Of a stretch of 64,000 bases of DNA, positions 24,668 to 32,461 are shown piece by piece. Source of the DNA: Actinomycetospora cinnamomea. Its GTDB lineage: Bacteria; Actinomycetota; Actinomycetes; Mycobacteriales; Pseudonocardiaceae. The stretch is from positions 1-64,000 of the forward strand of contig NZ_QEKW01000019.1 in assembly GCF_003096675.1 (NCBI RefSeq). Reading direction: 5' to 3'. Numbering within the stretch: the first letter of the stretch is position 1; each line of letters opens with the position of its first letter. The position numbers and the translations under genes are program-made. Under the pieces are notes generated by a model that had not been told where the DNA came from, did not search any database, and was given only the letters and a program-made list of their open reading frames with translations.

Positions 24668-25173
24668 GGTTCCCCCCACGTGATGGCCGAGCGTGAGCGG
24701 GCGCCCCTCCCGTCTCACTCGCTCAGGCTATCGCGTTCCTCGCAGACGTGACCACGGCCACCCCGACACCGGCGTGTACCCGGCCGGCCGGGGGGTGGCA
24801 CACGGGGTGTGCCAGCAATGCGGCATTGCTGGCGTTCAACGCCAGGATCGCCACATCCTCGCCGGCGCGACACGCCGAGGCAGCCGAGGCAGCCGGGGCC
24901 GCGCGGGCCCGCCAGGCACTCGTCCGTGTCCGTGATGTCCCGGTCCGGCGTGTCGCGGGCGGTTCCGCCGGACGTGGGTGCCTCGACCCCCGTCGTCGGC
25001 ACCGGGTCACCGACCGTCGGCGACCGTCCCCCACGCTCGTCCCGCGCCCACCGGCGCCGTCCCGGTCGGGACCAGCGGACGTGACGACCGGTGGACCCCG
25101 CGACCCGGACGTGCCCGGGCCGGCGCGCCGTGGTTCGCCCGCCGCCGGGGCGACCCGGTAGGAGACACGGGCC
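24668..25173. other. 506-base gene-poor divergent region
   Basis: Between the leftward C-x2-C protein gene and the rightward Clp-N-like gene. It contains three linked hairpins at 24796-24845 (separate entry) in a locally less GC-rich patch. A 43-codon frame on the minus strand (GTG at 24854 to 24723) and a 137-codon frame on the plus strand (from 24748) both cross the hairpins, but neither has a convincing ribosome site. The rest, 24860-25150, looks like ordinary GC-rich non-coding DNA. Confidence 0.5.
24796..24845. other. Three consecutive, overlapping hairpins
   Basis: Hairpin 1: TGGCACAC-GGG-GTGTGCCA (24796-24814). Hairpin 2: GCCAGCAATGC-G-GCATTGCTGGC (24811-24833). Hairpin 3: CTGGCG-TTCAA-CGCCAG (24829-24845). 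All stems are perfect; 1 and 2 share four bases, 2 and 3 share five, so adjacent hairpins compete. They lie in a divergent region, not behind a gene, so a plain terminator is unlikely. A regulatory RNA, leader, binding site or mobile palindromic repeat are options. Confidence 0.6.
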
Positions 25174-26040
25174 ATGGGGACCACGACACCCATCCACGAC
25201 GCGCTCGCCGAGGCGCTGCGCGAACTCCAGCACGACCTCGACCTCGCCTGCGAGGTCCCGGTCGGCGAGACCGCTGACACCCCAGCGGACCCCGCCGACG
25301 CCGACCCGGCCGACCACGTCGACGCCGACCCGGCCGGCCACGCCGACGCCGACGACACCGACGACGCCCCCGAGCACGACACGCACGACGAGAACGACGG
25401 GCACGACGGGCACGACGCGCACGACACGCACGACGCGCACGACGGGCACGACACGCACGACGAGAACGACACGCCCGACGCGCCCGCGGAACCGGACATC
25501 TCGAACGCACCCGACACGCCCGCTCCGGACGACGCGGCCCCGACCGTCGCGGCGGACGCCGAGGAGGTCGTCGCGCTGGCGTGGTGCGAGGCCGACGAGC
25601 GGGGTCACGGGTGCTTCGGCACCGGACACCTGCTGCTCGGGCTGGTCCGCGCCGACGGCCCCGAGGCGGGGCTGCTCGCCGCGGCCGGTGTCACGCCGGG
25701 CACCGCCGACGCGGCCATGGTGCTGGTCGCGTCGAACTCGGTCTCGGAGCCCGTCGTGCCGGGCGCCGGGTACGACCCGGTCGCGGACGCGTCCGTCGCC
25801 GAGGTGCTCGACGCCGCCGCCACCACCGGCCACGTCACCGCGGCCGGCCTGCTCGCCGCGCTGCTCGCCCGCCCGTGGGGGCAGGCGGCCGAGATGCTCG
25901 CGGCGCTGGGTGTGGCGTCGAGCGACCTCGCGAGGGCGGCGGACGCGATCGCGGAGAAGCCCTCGGCGCCGCCGCGCCCGCTGCCCCGCGACCCGAGCGG
26001 TCTGCTGTCCACGGCCTGGCGCGCCCCGGTCGACGCGTGA
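25174..26040 (+). CDS. Stand-alone Clp N-domain-like protein with His-Asp repeat linker
   Basis: 288 residues. Residues 1-30 are helical; about 30-125 are an extremely acidic linker with x-His-Asp triplets (EHDTHDENDGHDGHD and further copies, about 67-99). Residues about 128-270 contain two Clp-N-type repeats: EEVVALAWCEADERGHGCFGT then GHLLLGLVRADGPEAGLLAAAG, and VAEVLDAAATTGHVTAAGLLAALL. In ClpA/ClpC this domain receives substrates or adaptors; here no ATPase follows, so it could be an adaptor, a ClpC competitor or a metal-sensitive stress protein. ATG after AGGAGACACGGGCC. Confidence 0.7.
   Translation: MGTTTPIHDALAEALRELQHDLDLACEVPVGETADTPADPADADPADHVDADPAGHADADDTDDAPEHDTHDENDGHDGHDAHDTHDAHDGHDTHDENDTPDAPAEPDISNAPDTPAPDDAAPTVAADAEEVVALAWCEADERGHGCFGTGHLLLGLVRADGPEAGLLAAAGVTPGTADAAMVLVASNSVSEPVVPGAGYDPVADASVAEVLDAAATTGHVTAAGLLAALLARPWGQAAEMLAALGVASSDLARAADAIAEKPSAPPRPLPRDPSGLLSTAWRAPVDA
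25372..25470 (+). repeat. Imperfect 9-base tandem repeat encoding x-His-Asp
   Basis: Around ten units of CACGAC plus a variable codon (GGG, GCG or ACG), with GAGAAC substitutions near both ends. It lies wholly within the Clp-N-like gene and makes the His-Asp linker. The nucleotide repeat could expand or contract in frame. Confidence 0.8.
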
Positions 26041-26073
26041 CGATCACCGCCCCGGCAGGGCACGATCGCCCCC

Positions 26074-26346
26074 ATGGCGAAGCCCAGCTGGATCCGCGCC
26101 GCGGACGGCGACTGGTACCGCGCGTCGGAGGTCGTCGCGGTCAAGACGATGCCGCACAACCCCGAGGGCGGCTTCATGGTCACCGTCGAGACCCACCGTC
26201 ACGACAACATCGACGTCACCGGCCGCATCACCGACGCCGACGCGGCGGCGAGCTGCCGCGACGCCCTCGCCCACCTCCTGGCGCAGGCCGACGAGGGCAC
26301 GGTGATCACCTACGGCGAGGGCCGGTTCGCGACCGAGAGCGTCTGA
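26074..26346 (+). CDS. Small hypothetical protein (90 residues)
   Basis: Starts MAKPSWIRAADGDWYRASEVVAVKTM and looks like a small beta-rich domain (GGFMVTVETHRHDNIDVTGRI) ending in a helix (ADAAASCRDALAHLLAQAD). A -10-like CACGAT lies seven bases before the ATG, suggesting a leaderless transcript. Four bases separate its stop from the convergent fusion gene. No family recognised. Confidence 0.6.
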   Translation: MAKPSWIRAADGDWYRASEVVAVKTMPHNPEGGFMVTVETHRHDNIDVTGRITDADAAASCRDALAHLLAQADEGTVITYGEGRFATESV

Positions 26347-26350
26347 CGTC

Positions 26351-28681
26351 TCACGGCTGCGGCCCGTACGCGTCCAGGAACCGGTCGCGGAAGGCGTCCA
26401 TCCGCCACACCGGCGCGCCGGCGTCGGGGCTCAGGCCGTCCGACCAGCCCCAGGACGCGATGCGCTCGAGGACGGCCGGGTCGCGGCTGAGGATCGAGAC
26501 GGGCACGTCCCGGCTCGCCCCGGGCCCGGTGATCATCGGGTAGGGCTGGTGGTCGCCGAGTACGACGAGCACGGGCGCGCGCTCGGGGTGCTGGACGGCC
26601 TGGCGTTCGGTCCACGCGACGACCGTCTCCAGCGAGTACTCGATCGAGCGCCGGTACTCCTCGCGCACCTGCTCCGCGGGCGTCGTGAAGATGGACTCGA
26701 AGGTGCGCTGGGCCCCGTCGGCGGGCGCGAACACCGACCCGTCGCCCACGGCCTCCCACGGCACGGTCCGGGGCAGGGGCGCCCACGGCCCGTGGCTCGA
26801 GGTCAGCGCGATCTCGGCCATCAGCGGGGGACGGTCGGCGCGCCCGTACTCGAGGCGGTCGAAGGCGGCGAGCGCGTACTGGTCGGGCATCGTCGACCAG
26901 CTGTAGCGCGACCCGCGGTAGCCGAGGTCGGCGGCGCCGTAGGCCCGGTCGTAGCCGAAGAACGACGCTTCGGGCCACGCCTTGGTGGTGCCGGGCGCGA
27001 CGGCGACGGCGCGCCAGCCGGCCTCGTGGAACGCGAGGGGCAGCGTGAGGCGGTCGGAGGCGACGAGGTCGCGGTGGCGCTGCTCGCCGTCGATCCACAG
27101 CCCCGACAGCAGCGTCGCGTGCGCGAGCCAGCTCCCGCCGCCGGCGACGGGGGAGGTCAGCACGCCGGTCCGTGCGTCGTAGCCGAGGGCGCCGAGGCGA
27201 CGCTCGCCGTCGGCGAGCACCTCGCGCACCGGCCCCGACAGCGCCGGGTCATCCAGGGCCGACATCCCGTAGCTCTCGACGACGGCGACGATCACGTCGC
27301 GCCCGCGCAGGGCGGTGAGCAGCTGGTCGCCGGGCACGTCGCGGTAGGCGTCGACGGACGCCTCGGCCTCGAACGCCTGTTGGTCGCGCAGCCCGTCCTG
27401 CACCGCGAGCGTGCGCTCGACCGTGCGGATCGACGCGTCGCGCGCGGCGAGCGGCACCCCGGGCACGAGCTGCGCCGACCCCGCCCACGCCACGGCCCAC
27501 GCCACCGTCAGCACCGCGGCCAGCCGCAGCGCCCCCGTCCGGTGCCGGCCGGCGATCCGCGCCAGCCGCGCCACGGCCCCGCCCGTCGCCGCCAGCAGCG
27601 CCACCCCGAGCAGGGCGACGAGCACCGCGACGACCGTCCCGACCGCCGGCCCCGAGGTCTCGGCGACGAAGTCGTAGGCGTTGCCGAGCAGCACCGCGTC
27701 ACGCACCGGGTCGAACGGGCGCGCGAGCGACAGCGAGAACCCCAGGTCGAACAGGGTCAGCACCAGCAGCAGCCCCAGCGCCACCCCGCCCGCCCAGGCG
27801 GCCCACCGGCGCGCCCGCGGCGGCAGCAGCACCGCGACGACGAGCGCGCCGATCACCTCCAGCGGCAGGCGCACCCACGTCAGCGGGCCCACGAGCGCGA
27901 GGTCGCCGGGCGTCAGCAGCGCGACGAGCACGAGCACCCCGGCCGCGACGGTGACCAGCGCGGCGAGCGCCGGGCGGACGCGCACGGGGTGCGTGCCCGC
28001 CGCGCGCCGGAGCCGGACGACGTCGCGTCCGAACGACCACGCGAGCGCGGCGAGCGCCGCCGCGACGAGCACCGCCGCCACCACGGCCGGCAGCAGCTGC
28101 GACGCCGCCACCACCAGCACGATCCCCTGCACCGCGGCGACGACCTTGCCCGAGAACAGCGGGACGAGCTCCCCGCGCAGCCACGGCAGCACCGTGCCGG
28201 CGGCGACGAAGAGGTAGCGCGCCAGGCCGATGAGCAGCACCCACGAGCCGAGCAGGCCGGCGACGTGCACCGACAGCACGAGCACCAGCGCCGCGTCGAC
28301 CTCCATGTCGAAGCGCGCACCGAACGACGAGGCCACCCCGCGGCGGCGCGCGACCGCCCCGTCGACGCCGTCGAGCGCCAGCGCCACGGCCGCGCACGCG
28401 ACCAGCGCGGCCACGGACACCGGGTCCGCGACCAGGGCTGTGACCCCGACTCCGAGCACCGCGCGCGCCAGCGTCACCCGCCCCGCGGGCCCCAGCCGGT
28501 CCACGCCCGCGCCGACGAGCACCGCGACCAGTGCCGCCGCCGCGGTCGCCCCGGCGACGAGGCCGACCGGGCCCAGCCCGAGACCCAGCGCCAGCGCCGC
28601 GAGGAGCGCGGCGGAACCCAGCGCGCCGGCGGCGAGCTCGGCGACGAGGGTCGCGGTCGGGCGGGGCACGTCTGCCAGCAT
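26351..28681 (-). CDS. CDP-alcohol phosphotransferase fused to a sulfatase/LtaS-like domain
   Basis: 776-residue membrane enzyme. The N-terminal part (about 60-230) has the full CDP-alcohol phosphotransferase motif D107-G-x2-A-R-x8-G121-x3-D125-x3-D129, which transfers a phospho-alcohol from a CDP carrier. More membrane segments (about 250-410) lead to a C-terminal alkaline-phosphatase-superfamily domain (about 460-776), with IVAVVESYGMSAL, GGSWLAHATLLSG (nucleophile region), LTSSHGPWAPLP and VLGDHQPY, as in LtaS-like polyol-phosphate transferases and sulfatases. One chain could thus make and then transfer or cleave a phospho-polyol. It is head to head with the dehydrogenase gene, 39 bases apart. 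Confidence 0.85.
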   Translation of the reverse strand: MLADVPRPTATLVAELAAGALGSAALLAALALGLGLGPVGLVAGATAAAALVAVLVGAGVDRLGPAGRVTLARAVLGVGVTALVADPVSVAALVACAAVALALDGVDGAVARRRGVASSFGARFDMEVDAALVLVLSVHVAGLLGSWVLLIGLARYLFVAAGTVLPWLRGELVPLFSGKVVAAVQGIVLVVAASQLLPAVVAAVLVAAALAALAWSFGRDVVRLRRAAGTHPVRVRPALAALVTVAAGVLVLVALLTPGDLALVGPLTWVRLPLEVIGALVVAVLLPPRARRWAAWAGGVALGLLLVLTLFDLGFSLSLARPFDPVRDAVLLGNAYDFVAETSGPAVGTVVAVLVALLGVALLAATGGAVARLARIAGRHRTGALRLAAVLTVAWAVAWAGSAQLVPGVPLAARDASIRTVERTLAVQDGLRDQQAFEAEASVDAYRDVPGDQLLTALRGRDVIVAVVESYGMSALDDPALSGPVREVLADGERRLGALGYDARTGVLTSPVAGGGSWLAHATLLSGLWIDGEQRHRDLVASDRLTLPLAFHEAGWRAVAVAPGTTKAWPEASFFGYDRAYGAADLGYRGSRYSWSTMPDQYALAAFDRLEYGRADRPPLMAEIALTSSHGPWAPLPRTVPWEAVGDGSVFAPADGAQRTFESIFTTPAEQVREEYRRSIEYSLETVVAWTERQAVQHPERAPVLVVLGDHQPYPMITGPGASRDVPVSILSRDPAVLERIASWGWSDGLSPDAGAPVWRMDAFRDRFLDAYGPQP

Positions 28682-28720
28682 GACCGCCCGCGGTGAGGGC
28701 GGATGTCAGGAGGGTCGTCG

Positions 28721-29698
28721 ATGGCGGGCAGGGCGCGGGCGTTCCGGGTCGAGGCCCCGGGGCGGGCGGGGATCGTCGAGGTGGCCCTGCCCGAGCCGGG
28801 TCCGGGGGACGTCGTCGTGCGGACCCTGCACTCGGCGGTCAGCCGCGGCACCGAGACGCTCGTCTTCCGCGGCGAGGTGCCCGCGAGCCAGTACGACCGC
28901 ATGCGCGCGCCGTTCCAGGCCGGCGACCTCCCGGGCCCCGTGGTGTACGGCTACCTGAGCGTCGGCGTCGTGGAGGAGGGCCCCGGGTCGGGGCGGACCG
29001 TGTTCTGCCTGCACCCGCACCAGGACCGGTTCGTGGTGCCCGCCGACGCGGTGGTGGCGGTGCCCGCCGAGGTGCCGCCCGCGCGGGCGGTGCTGGCGGG
29101 GACGGTGGAGACGGCGGTCAACGCGCTGTGGGACGCCGCGCCGCGGGTGGGCGACCGTGTCGCCGTGGTGGGTGCGGGGATGGTCGGCGCGTCGGTGGCG
29201 GCGGTGCTGGCGTCGTTCCCGGGGGTGCGGGTGGAGCTGGTCGACGTCGACACGTCCCGCCGCGCGGTGGCCGACGCGCTGGGCGTGGGCTTCGCGACGC
29301 CGGACGAGGCGGCGGGGGAGTGCGACCTCGTGCTGCACGCCAGCGCGTCGGAGGCCGGGCTCGCCCGCTCGCTGGAGCTGCTGGGCGACGAGGGCGAGGT
29401 CGTCGAGCTCTCGTGGTACGGCGAGCGCGCCCCCCGGGTGCCGCTGGGCGAGGCGTTCCACTCACGACGGCTGGCCGTGCGGGCCTCGCAGGTGGGGCGC
29501 GTCGCGCCGGCGCGCCGGGCCCGGTGGAGCACCACCGACCGCCTGGCCCTCGCCCTGCGCCTGCTCGCCGACCCGCGCTTCGACGCGCTGATCACCGACT
29601 CCTGCACGTTCGACGAGCTGCCCGACGTCATGGCAGCCCTGGCGGCGGGCGACCGCCCGGGGCTGGCGGTGCGCGTGGACCACCGCGTCGGCCACTGA
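28721..29698 (+). CDS. Zinc-type alcohol dehydrogenase-like oxidoreductase
   Basis: 325 residues from the ATG at 28721 (AGGAGGG upstream). MDR-fold protein: catalytic-like N-terminal part with HSAVSRGTETLVFRGEVP and a Rossmann part with VAVVGAGMVGASVAA (about 150-165) and ELVDVDTSRR for the dinucleotide. The structural-zinc cysteine cluster of classical ADH is absent, and the general shape resembles BchC-type dehydrogenases and uncharacterised actinobacterial homologues. First gene of a rightward set that includes the PTPS-fold protein, glycosyltransferase, methyltransferase and flippase-like protein. Substrate unknown. Confidence 0.83.
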   Translation: MAGRARAFRVEAPGRAGIVEVALPEPGPGDVVVRTLHSAVSRGTETLVFRGEVPASQYDRMRAPFQAGDLPGPVVYGYLSVGVVEEGPGSGRTVFCLHPHQDRFVVPADAVVAVPAEVPPARAVLAGTVETAVNALWDAAPRVGDRVAVVGAGMVGASVAAVLASFPGVRVELVDVDTSRRAVADALGVGFATPDEAAGECDLVLHASASEAGLARSLELLGDEGEVVELSWYGERAPRVPLGEAFHSRRLAVRASQVGRVAPARRARWSTTDRLALALRLLADPRFDALITDSCTFDELPDVMAALAAGDRPGLAVRVDHRVGH

Positions 29699-29755
29699 CG
29701 CAGCGAACGCGCTGTTCGCTGCTTCTATGCGTACGAGATACCCGTTCGCTCCACC

Positions 29756-29767
29756 TACACTGGCGCC
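29756..29767 (+). promoter_or_regulatory. Leaderless-type -10 box (TACACT-N6-GTG)
   Basis: TACACT at 29756-29761 ends six bases before the GTG at 29768. The surrounding 29700-29760 is clearly AT-richer than its flanks, as expected of a promoter. Confidence 0.55.
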
Positions 29768-29986
29768 GTGCCGCGCTACGAGTTCCGCTGCCGGACCTGC
29801 GCGTCGACGTTCGAGGTCGAGCGCCCGATGCAGGCCTCCGGTGACCCCGCCGACTGCCCGGCCGGGCACGCCGACACCGTCAAGCTGCTCTCGACCGTCG
29901 CGCTCGGCGGACGCTCGGGCGCCCCGGCGCCCGCCATGGCCCCCTCGGGCGGCGGCTGCTGCGGCGGGGGCTGCTGCGGCGGATGA
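29768..29986 (+). CDS. FmdB-family zinc-ribbon protein
   Basis: 72 residues. N-terminal zinc ribbon: CRTC near 10-13 and a second pair region around DCPAGH near 37 (one Cys plus His, a variation from the usual C-x2-C). Middle part KLLSTVALGG as in FmdB regulators. The tail is Gly-rich with two CC pairs (GGGCCGGGCCGG), a common ending in this family and possibly metal-binding. FmdB proteins are putative regulators of amide/formamide metabolism; the role here is unknown. Confidence 0.8.
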   Translation: MPRYEFRCRTCASTFEVERPMQASGDPADCPAGHADTVKLLSTVALGGRSGAPAPAMAPSGGGCCGGGCCGG

Positions 29987-29998
29987 TCTGATGGCGCC

Positions 29999-30397
29999 AT
30001 GTTCGCCGTGACGGTCCGCGACCACATCATGATCGCCCACAGCTTCGCCGGCGAGGTGTTCGGCCCGGCGCAGGCGCTGCACGGCGCGACGTTCGTCGTC
30101 GACGCCGCGTTCCGCCGCGCCGAGCTCGATGCCGACGGCATCGTCGTCGACATCGGCCGGGCCACCGAGGAGCTGCACACCGCCCTGGAGGACCTGAACT
30201 ACCGCAACCTCGACGAGCACCCCGAGTTCGCCGGCGTCAACACGACGACCGAGTTCCTGGCCAAGGTGATCGCCGACCGCCTCGCCTCCCGGGCCCGGGA
30301 CGGGCGGCTCGGCGAGGGAGGGCGGGAGCTCGCCGGCATCACGGTGACGCTGCACGAGTCGCACGCCGCCTCGGCGAGCTACGAGCTGGCCCTCTGA
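29999..30397 (+). CDS. PTPS-fold (6-pyruvoyltetrahydropterin synthase-like) protein with altered active site
   Basis: 132 residues. The fold signature is clear: MIAHSF with His14 as zinc ligand, HGA at 28-30, [25 protein letters not shown] and the terminal LHESH with Glu120. However the usual HGH zinc pair is HGA, so the third zinc His is missing; no Cys lies between 15 and 28; and the LDHxxLN catalytic His motif is replaced by LNYRNLDE. It is therefore unlikely to be a normal QueD or PTPS and probably performs a different reaction in the surrounding pathway. Confidence 0.82.
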   Translation: MFAVTVRDHIMIAHSFAGEVFGPAQALHGATFVVDAAFRRAELDADGIVVDIGRATEELHTALEDLNYRNLDEHPEFAGVNTTTEFLAKVIADRLASRARDGRLGEGGRELAGITVTLHESHAASASYELAL

Positions 30398-30398
30398 C

Positions 30399-30878
30399 TC
30401 AGCGGACGATCTCCACCTCGTCGCCGGGCTCGAGTGCGGCGAACACCTCGCGCGCGTCGTCGGGCTCGAGGTGGATGCAGCCGTGGGAGGCGCCGTCGGT
30501 CTCGCCGCCGTGGAAGGCGCGGCCCTCGTCGTCGAAGAACACCGCGTAGGGCATCGGCGCGCCCTCGATCTCCTGGCTGACGTGGTGGCGTTCCTTGCGC
30601 TGCACCGCGAACGTGCCGGTCGGTGTCGGGTCCTCCGCCGACCCCGCGGTGATCCGCATCGACGGGCTCGTGGCCCGGCCGTCGTCGGTCAGCCAGGCGC
30701 GGTGCGCGCTGAGGTCGACGCACACGTCGGCCGTGTCGTCGCAGGGCAGCGAGCTCGGGGCGGCGGTCGCCGGCGCCGCGGTCGCGGGCGCGGCGGCACC
30801 GAGGGTCGCCACGGCCGCGAGACCGAGCGGCGCCAGGGTGCGCGGGGTGCGGGCGTGGTGCCGGCGGTGCCGGGCCAT
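30399..30878 (-). CDS. Small secreted L,D-transpeptidase (YkuD)
   Basis: 159 residues. A signal peptide with basic start and Ala-rich core ends near residue 35-40. The YkuD domain (about 50-157) contains the active site H123-x8-S131-H-G-C134, with SHGCIHL as the catalytic motif. It would form 3-3 peptidoglycan crosslinks or attach proteins to peptidoglycan. Inserted on the opposite strand within the PTPS/GT gene set, end to end with the PTPS-like gene; not obviously part of that pathway. Confidence 0.87.
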   Translation of the reverse strand: MARHRRHHARTPRTLAPLGLAAVATLGAAAPATAAPATAAPSSLPCDDTADVCVDLSAHRAWLTDDGRATSPSMRITAGSAEDPTPTGTFAVQRKERHHVSQEIEGAPMPYAVFFDDEGRAFHGGETDGASHGCIHLEPDDAREVFAALEPGDEVEIVR

Positions 30879-30973
30879 CGCGGGACTCCAAGTCGTCGGG
30901 GTCGACGGTCGCCGTGACGATCATGACCGACGGGGGCGGCCACGGGCGCCGCGGGGGAGTCCGCGGCGTGCGC

Positions 30974-31282
30974 TCAGGGTGTATCCGGCGGGCGGCGCGA
31001 CGATGCCCGGCGCAGCCCGATCGTGGTGGCGACGGTGGTCCCGGCGATCACCACGAACCCGACCGCGAGCGCGAGCAGCGCCCCCGCGGCGAGGGCCAGG
31101 GCGCTGACCGCGAGGCAGGCGACGGCCAGGACGTAGCCCATCCGCCGGCGTCCGGCAGGCCCCGCGGAGTCCGCGCGAGGCCCGGCGAGCAGGTCGGGGT
31201 CGGTCCGCGTGAGGTGCTGGGTGATCTCGCGCAGGGCGCGGCGCTCGGCGTCGCTGAGGGGCGCGCCGTCGGGTGACGTCAT
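30974..31282 (-). CDS. DUF3040 membrane protein
   Basis: 102 residues from the ATG at 31282 (GGAGGAG upstream). LSDAERRALREITQHLTRTDPDL is the DUF3040 signature, a short cytosolic amphipathic region, followed by two membrane segments (about 55-92) and a basic tail. The family is widespread in actinobacteria and of unknown function. Divergent from the glycosyltransferase gene. Confidence 0.83.
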   Translation of the reverse strand: MTSPDGAPLSDAERRALREITQHLTRTDPDLLAGPRADSAGPAGRRRMGYVLAVACLAVSALALAAGALLALAVGFVVIAGTTVATTIGLRRASSRRPPDTP

Positions 31283-31389
31283 CGCGGACGACTCCTCCGG
31301 GGGACTCACGGAGGCGCCGTCGCTGGGGTCGGCGGACGCCGAGGGGCAGGAGCGGTGTGCCCGCTCCGCTCGCGCGTCATGCTGCACCG

Positions 31390-32412
31390 GTGACCCGACC
31401 GCTCACCGTCGTGCGGCCCGTCGAGGACCCGGCGCTGGTCAGCGGCGGCGACGTCTACGACCGGCGGGTGATCGACGGTCTCCGCGCGCTCGGCACCGAG
31501 GTGCACGACGCGCAGCTCAAGGGCGCGTGGCCCCGGCCCGACGCCGCCGCCCGCGCCCGCCTCGACCAGGTGCTGCGCGACGACGGTGAGGGCCCGGTGC
31601 TCCTCGACGGCCTGGTGGCGTGCGGGGTGCCGGAGGTCGTCGTCCCGCACACGGCGCGGCGCCCCCTCGCGGTGCTCGTCCACCTGCCGCTCGGCGAGGA
31701 GGCGCCCGACCTCGACGCCGGTGAGGGCGCGGTGCTGCGCGCGGCCCGGACGGTGATCACCACGAGCCCCTGGGCCGCACGGCGGCTGGCCGGTCACGGT
31801 GTCGACGCCGTCGTGGCCACCCCCGGCGTCGACCCCGCCCCGCTCGCGCCCGGCACCGACGGCGCGCACCGCCTGCTCTGCCTCGGCGCGGTCACGCCCA
31901 CCAAGGGCCAGGACCTGCTCGTCGCCGCGCTCGCGCAGCTGCGGGAGCACCCCTGGACGCTCGACCTCGCGGGCCCCACCGGCCGCGACCCCGCCTTCGT
32001 CGCCGACCTGCGCGACGCGATCGACCGCCACGACCTCGCCGACCGCGTCCGCCTCCTCGGCCCGCGGCACGGTCCCGACCTCGACGCCCTCTGGCGCGCG
32101 GCCGACCTGCTCGTCGCCCCGTCGCGCGTGGAGACCTACGGCATGGTGGTGAGCGAGGCGCTCGCCCGGGGCATCCCCGTCCTGGCGGCCGCGGTCGGGG
32201 GGTTGCCCGACACCCTCGTCGGCGCCGGAGTCTTAACGCCGCCTGAGGACGTTCCCGCGCTCGTCGCAAGACTGGACCGCTGGTTCGCCGATCATGCGCA
32301 TCGGGAGGGGCGCCGGATCTCAGCGACTTCTCGGCGTTGCAGGCTTCACGGGTGGACGCAGACGTCGCGACGGGTGGCGCAGGTGCTGGCGAGCCTGCTC
32401 GCCCCGGATTGA
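31390..32412 (+). CDS. GT4-family glycosyltransferase
   Basis: 340 residues from the GTG at 31390. GT-B fold: N-terminal acceptor part (about 1-165) without the usual GxG loop, then the nucleotide-sugar part with LCLGAVTPTKGQDLLVAAL, RVRLLGPRHGPDLDALWRAADLLVAPS and the E-x7-E motif in ETYGMVVSEALARGIPV. Near the 3' end (from about 32230) codon use becomes less GC-biased. The stop lies at the first base pairs of a large hairpin. Likely transfers a sugar to a small acceptor in the PTPS/ADH/methyltransferase pathway; acceptor unknown. Confidence 0.85.
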   Translation: MTRPLTVVRPVEDPALVSGGDVYDRRVIDGLRALGTEVHDAQLKGAWPRPDAAARARLDQVLRDDGEGPVLLDGLVACGVPEVVVPHTARRPLAVLVHLPLGEEAPDLDAGEGAVLRAARTVITTSPWAARRLAGHGVDAVVATPGVDPAPLAPGTDGAHRLLCLGAVTPTKGQDLLVAALAQLREHPWTLDLAGPTGRDPAFVADLRDAIDRHDLADRVRLLGPRHGPDLDALWRAADLLVAPSRVETYGMVVSEALARGIPVLAAAVGGLPDTLVGAGVLTPPEDVPALVARLDRWFADHAHREGRRISATSRRCRLHGWTQTSRRVAQVLASLLAPD

Positions 32413-32461
32413 GCGAGGGACGCCCTGGCTGCGTGACACGCAGCGGGGGCGTCCCTCGCTC
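32411..32461. terminator. Large two-part hairpin at the glycosyltransferase stop
   Basis: GAGCGAGGGACGCCC (32411-32425) pairs perfectly with GGGCGTCCCTCGCTC (32447-32461). Inside it, CTGCGT-GAC-ACGCAG forms a second stem. The hairpin begins within the stop codon of the glycosyltransferase gene. It looks like a terminator, but its apex contains GTG at 32433, the best start for the methyltransferase, so it could also control that gene's translation. Confidence 0.75.

Noticed and set aside
24748-25161. Plus-strand frame of 137 codons across the three hairpins
   Set aside because: No ribosome site, becomes Arg/Pro noise after 60 codons, and its ASNAALLA piece is a consequence of the palindrome.
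25372-25470. CRISPR-like array
   Set aside because: Units are only 9 bases, in frame, without spacers; this is a coding His-Asp repeat.
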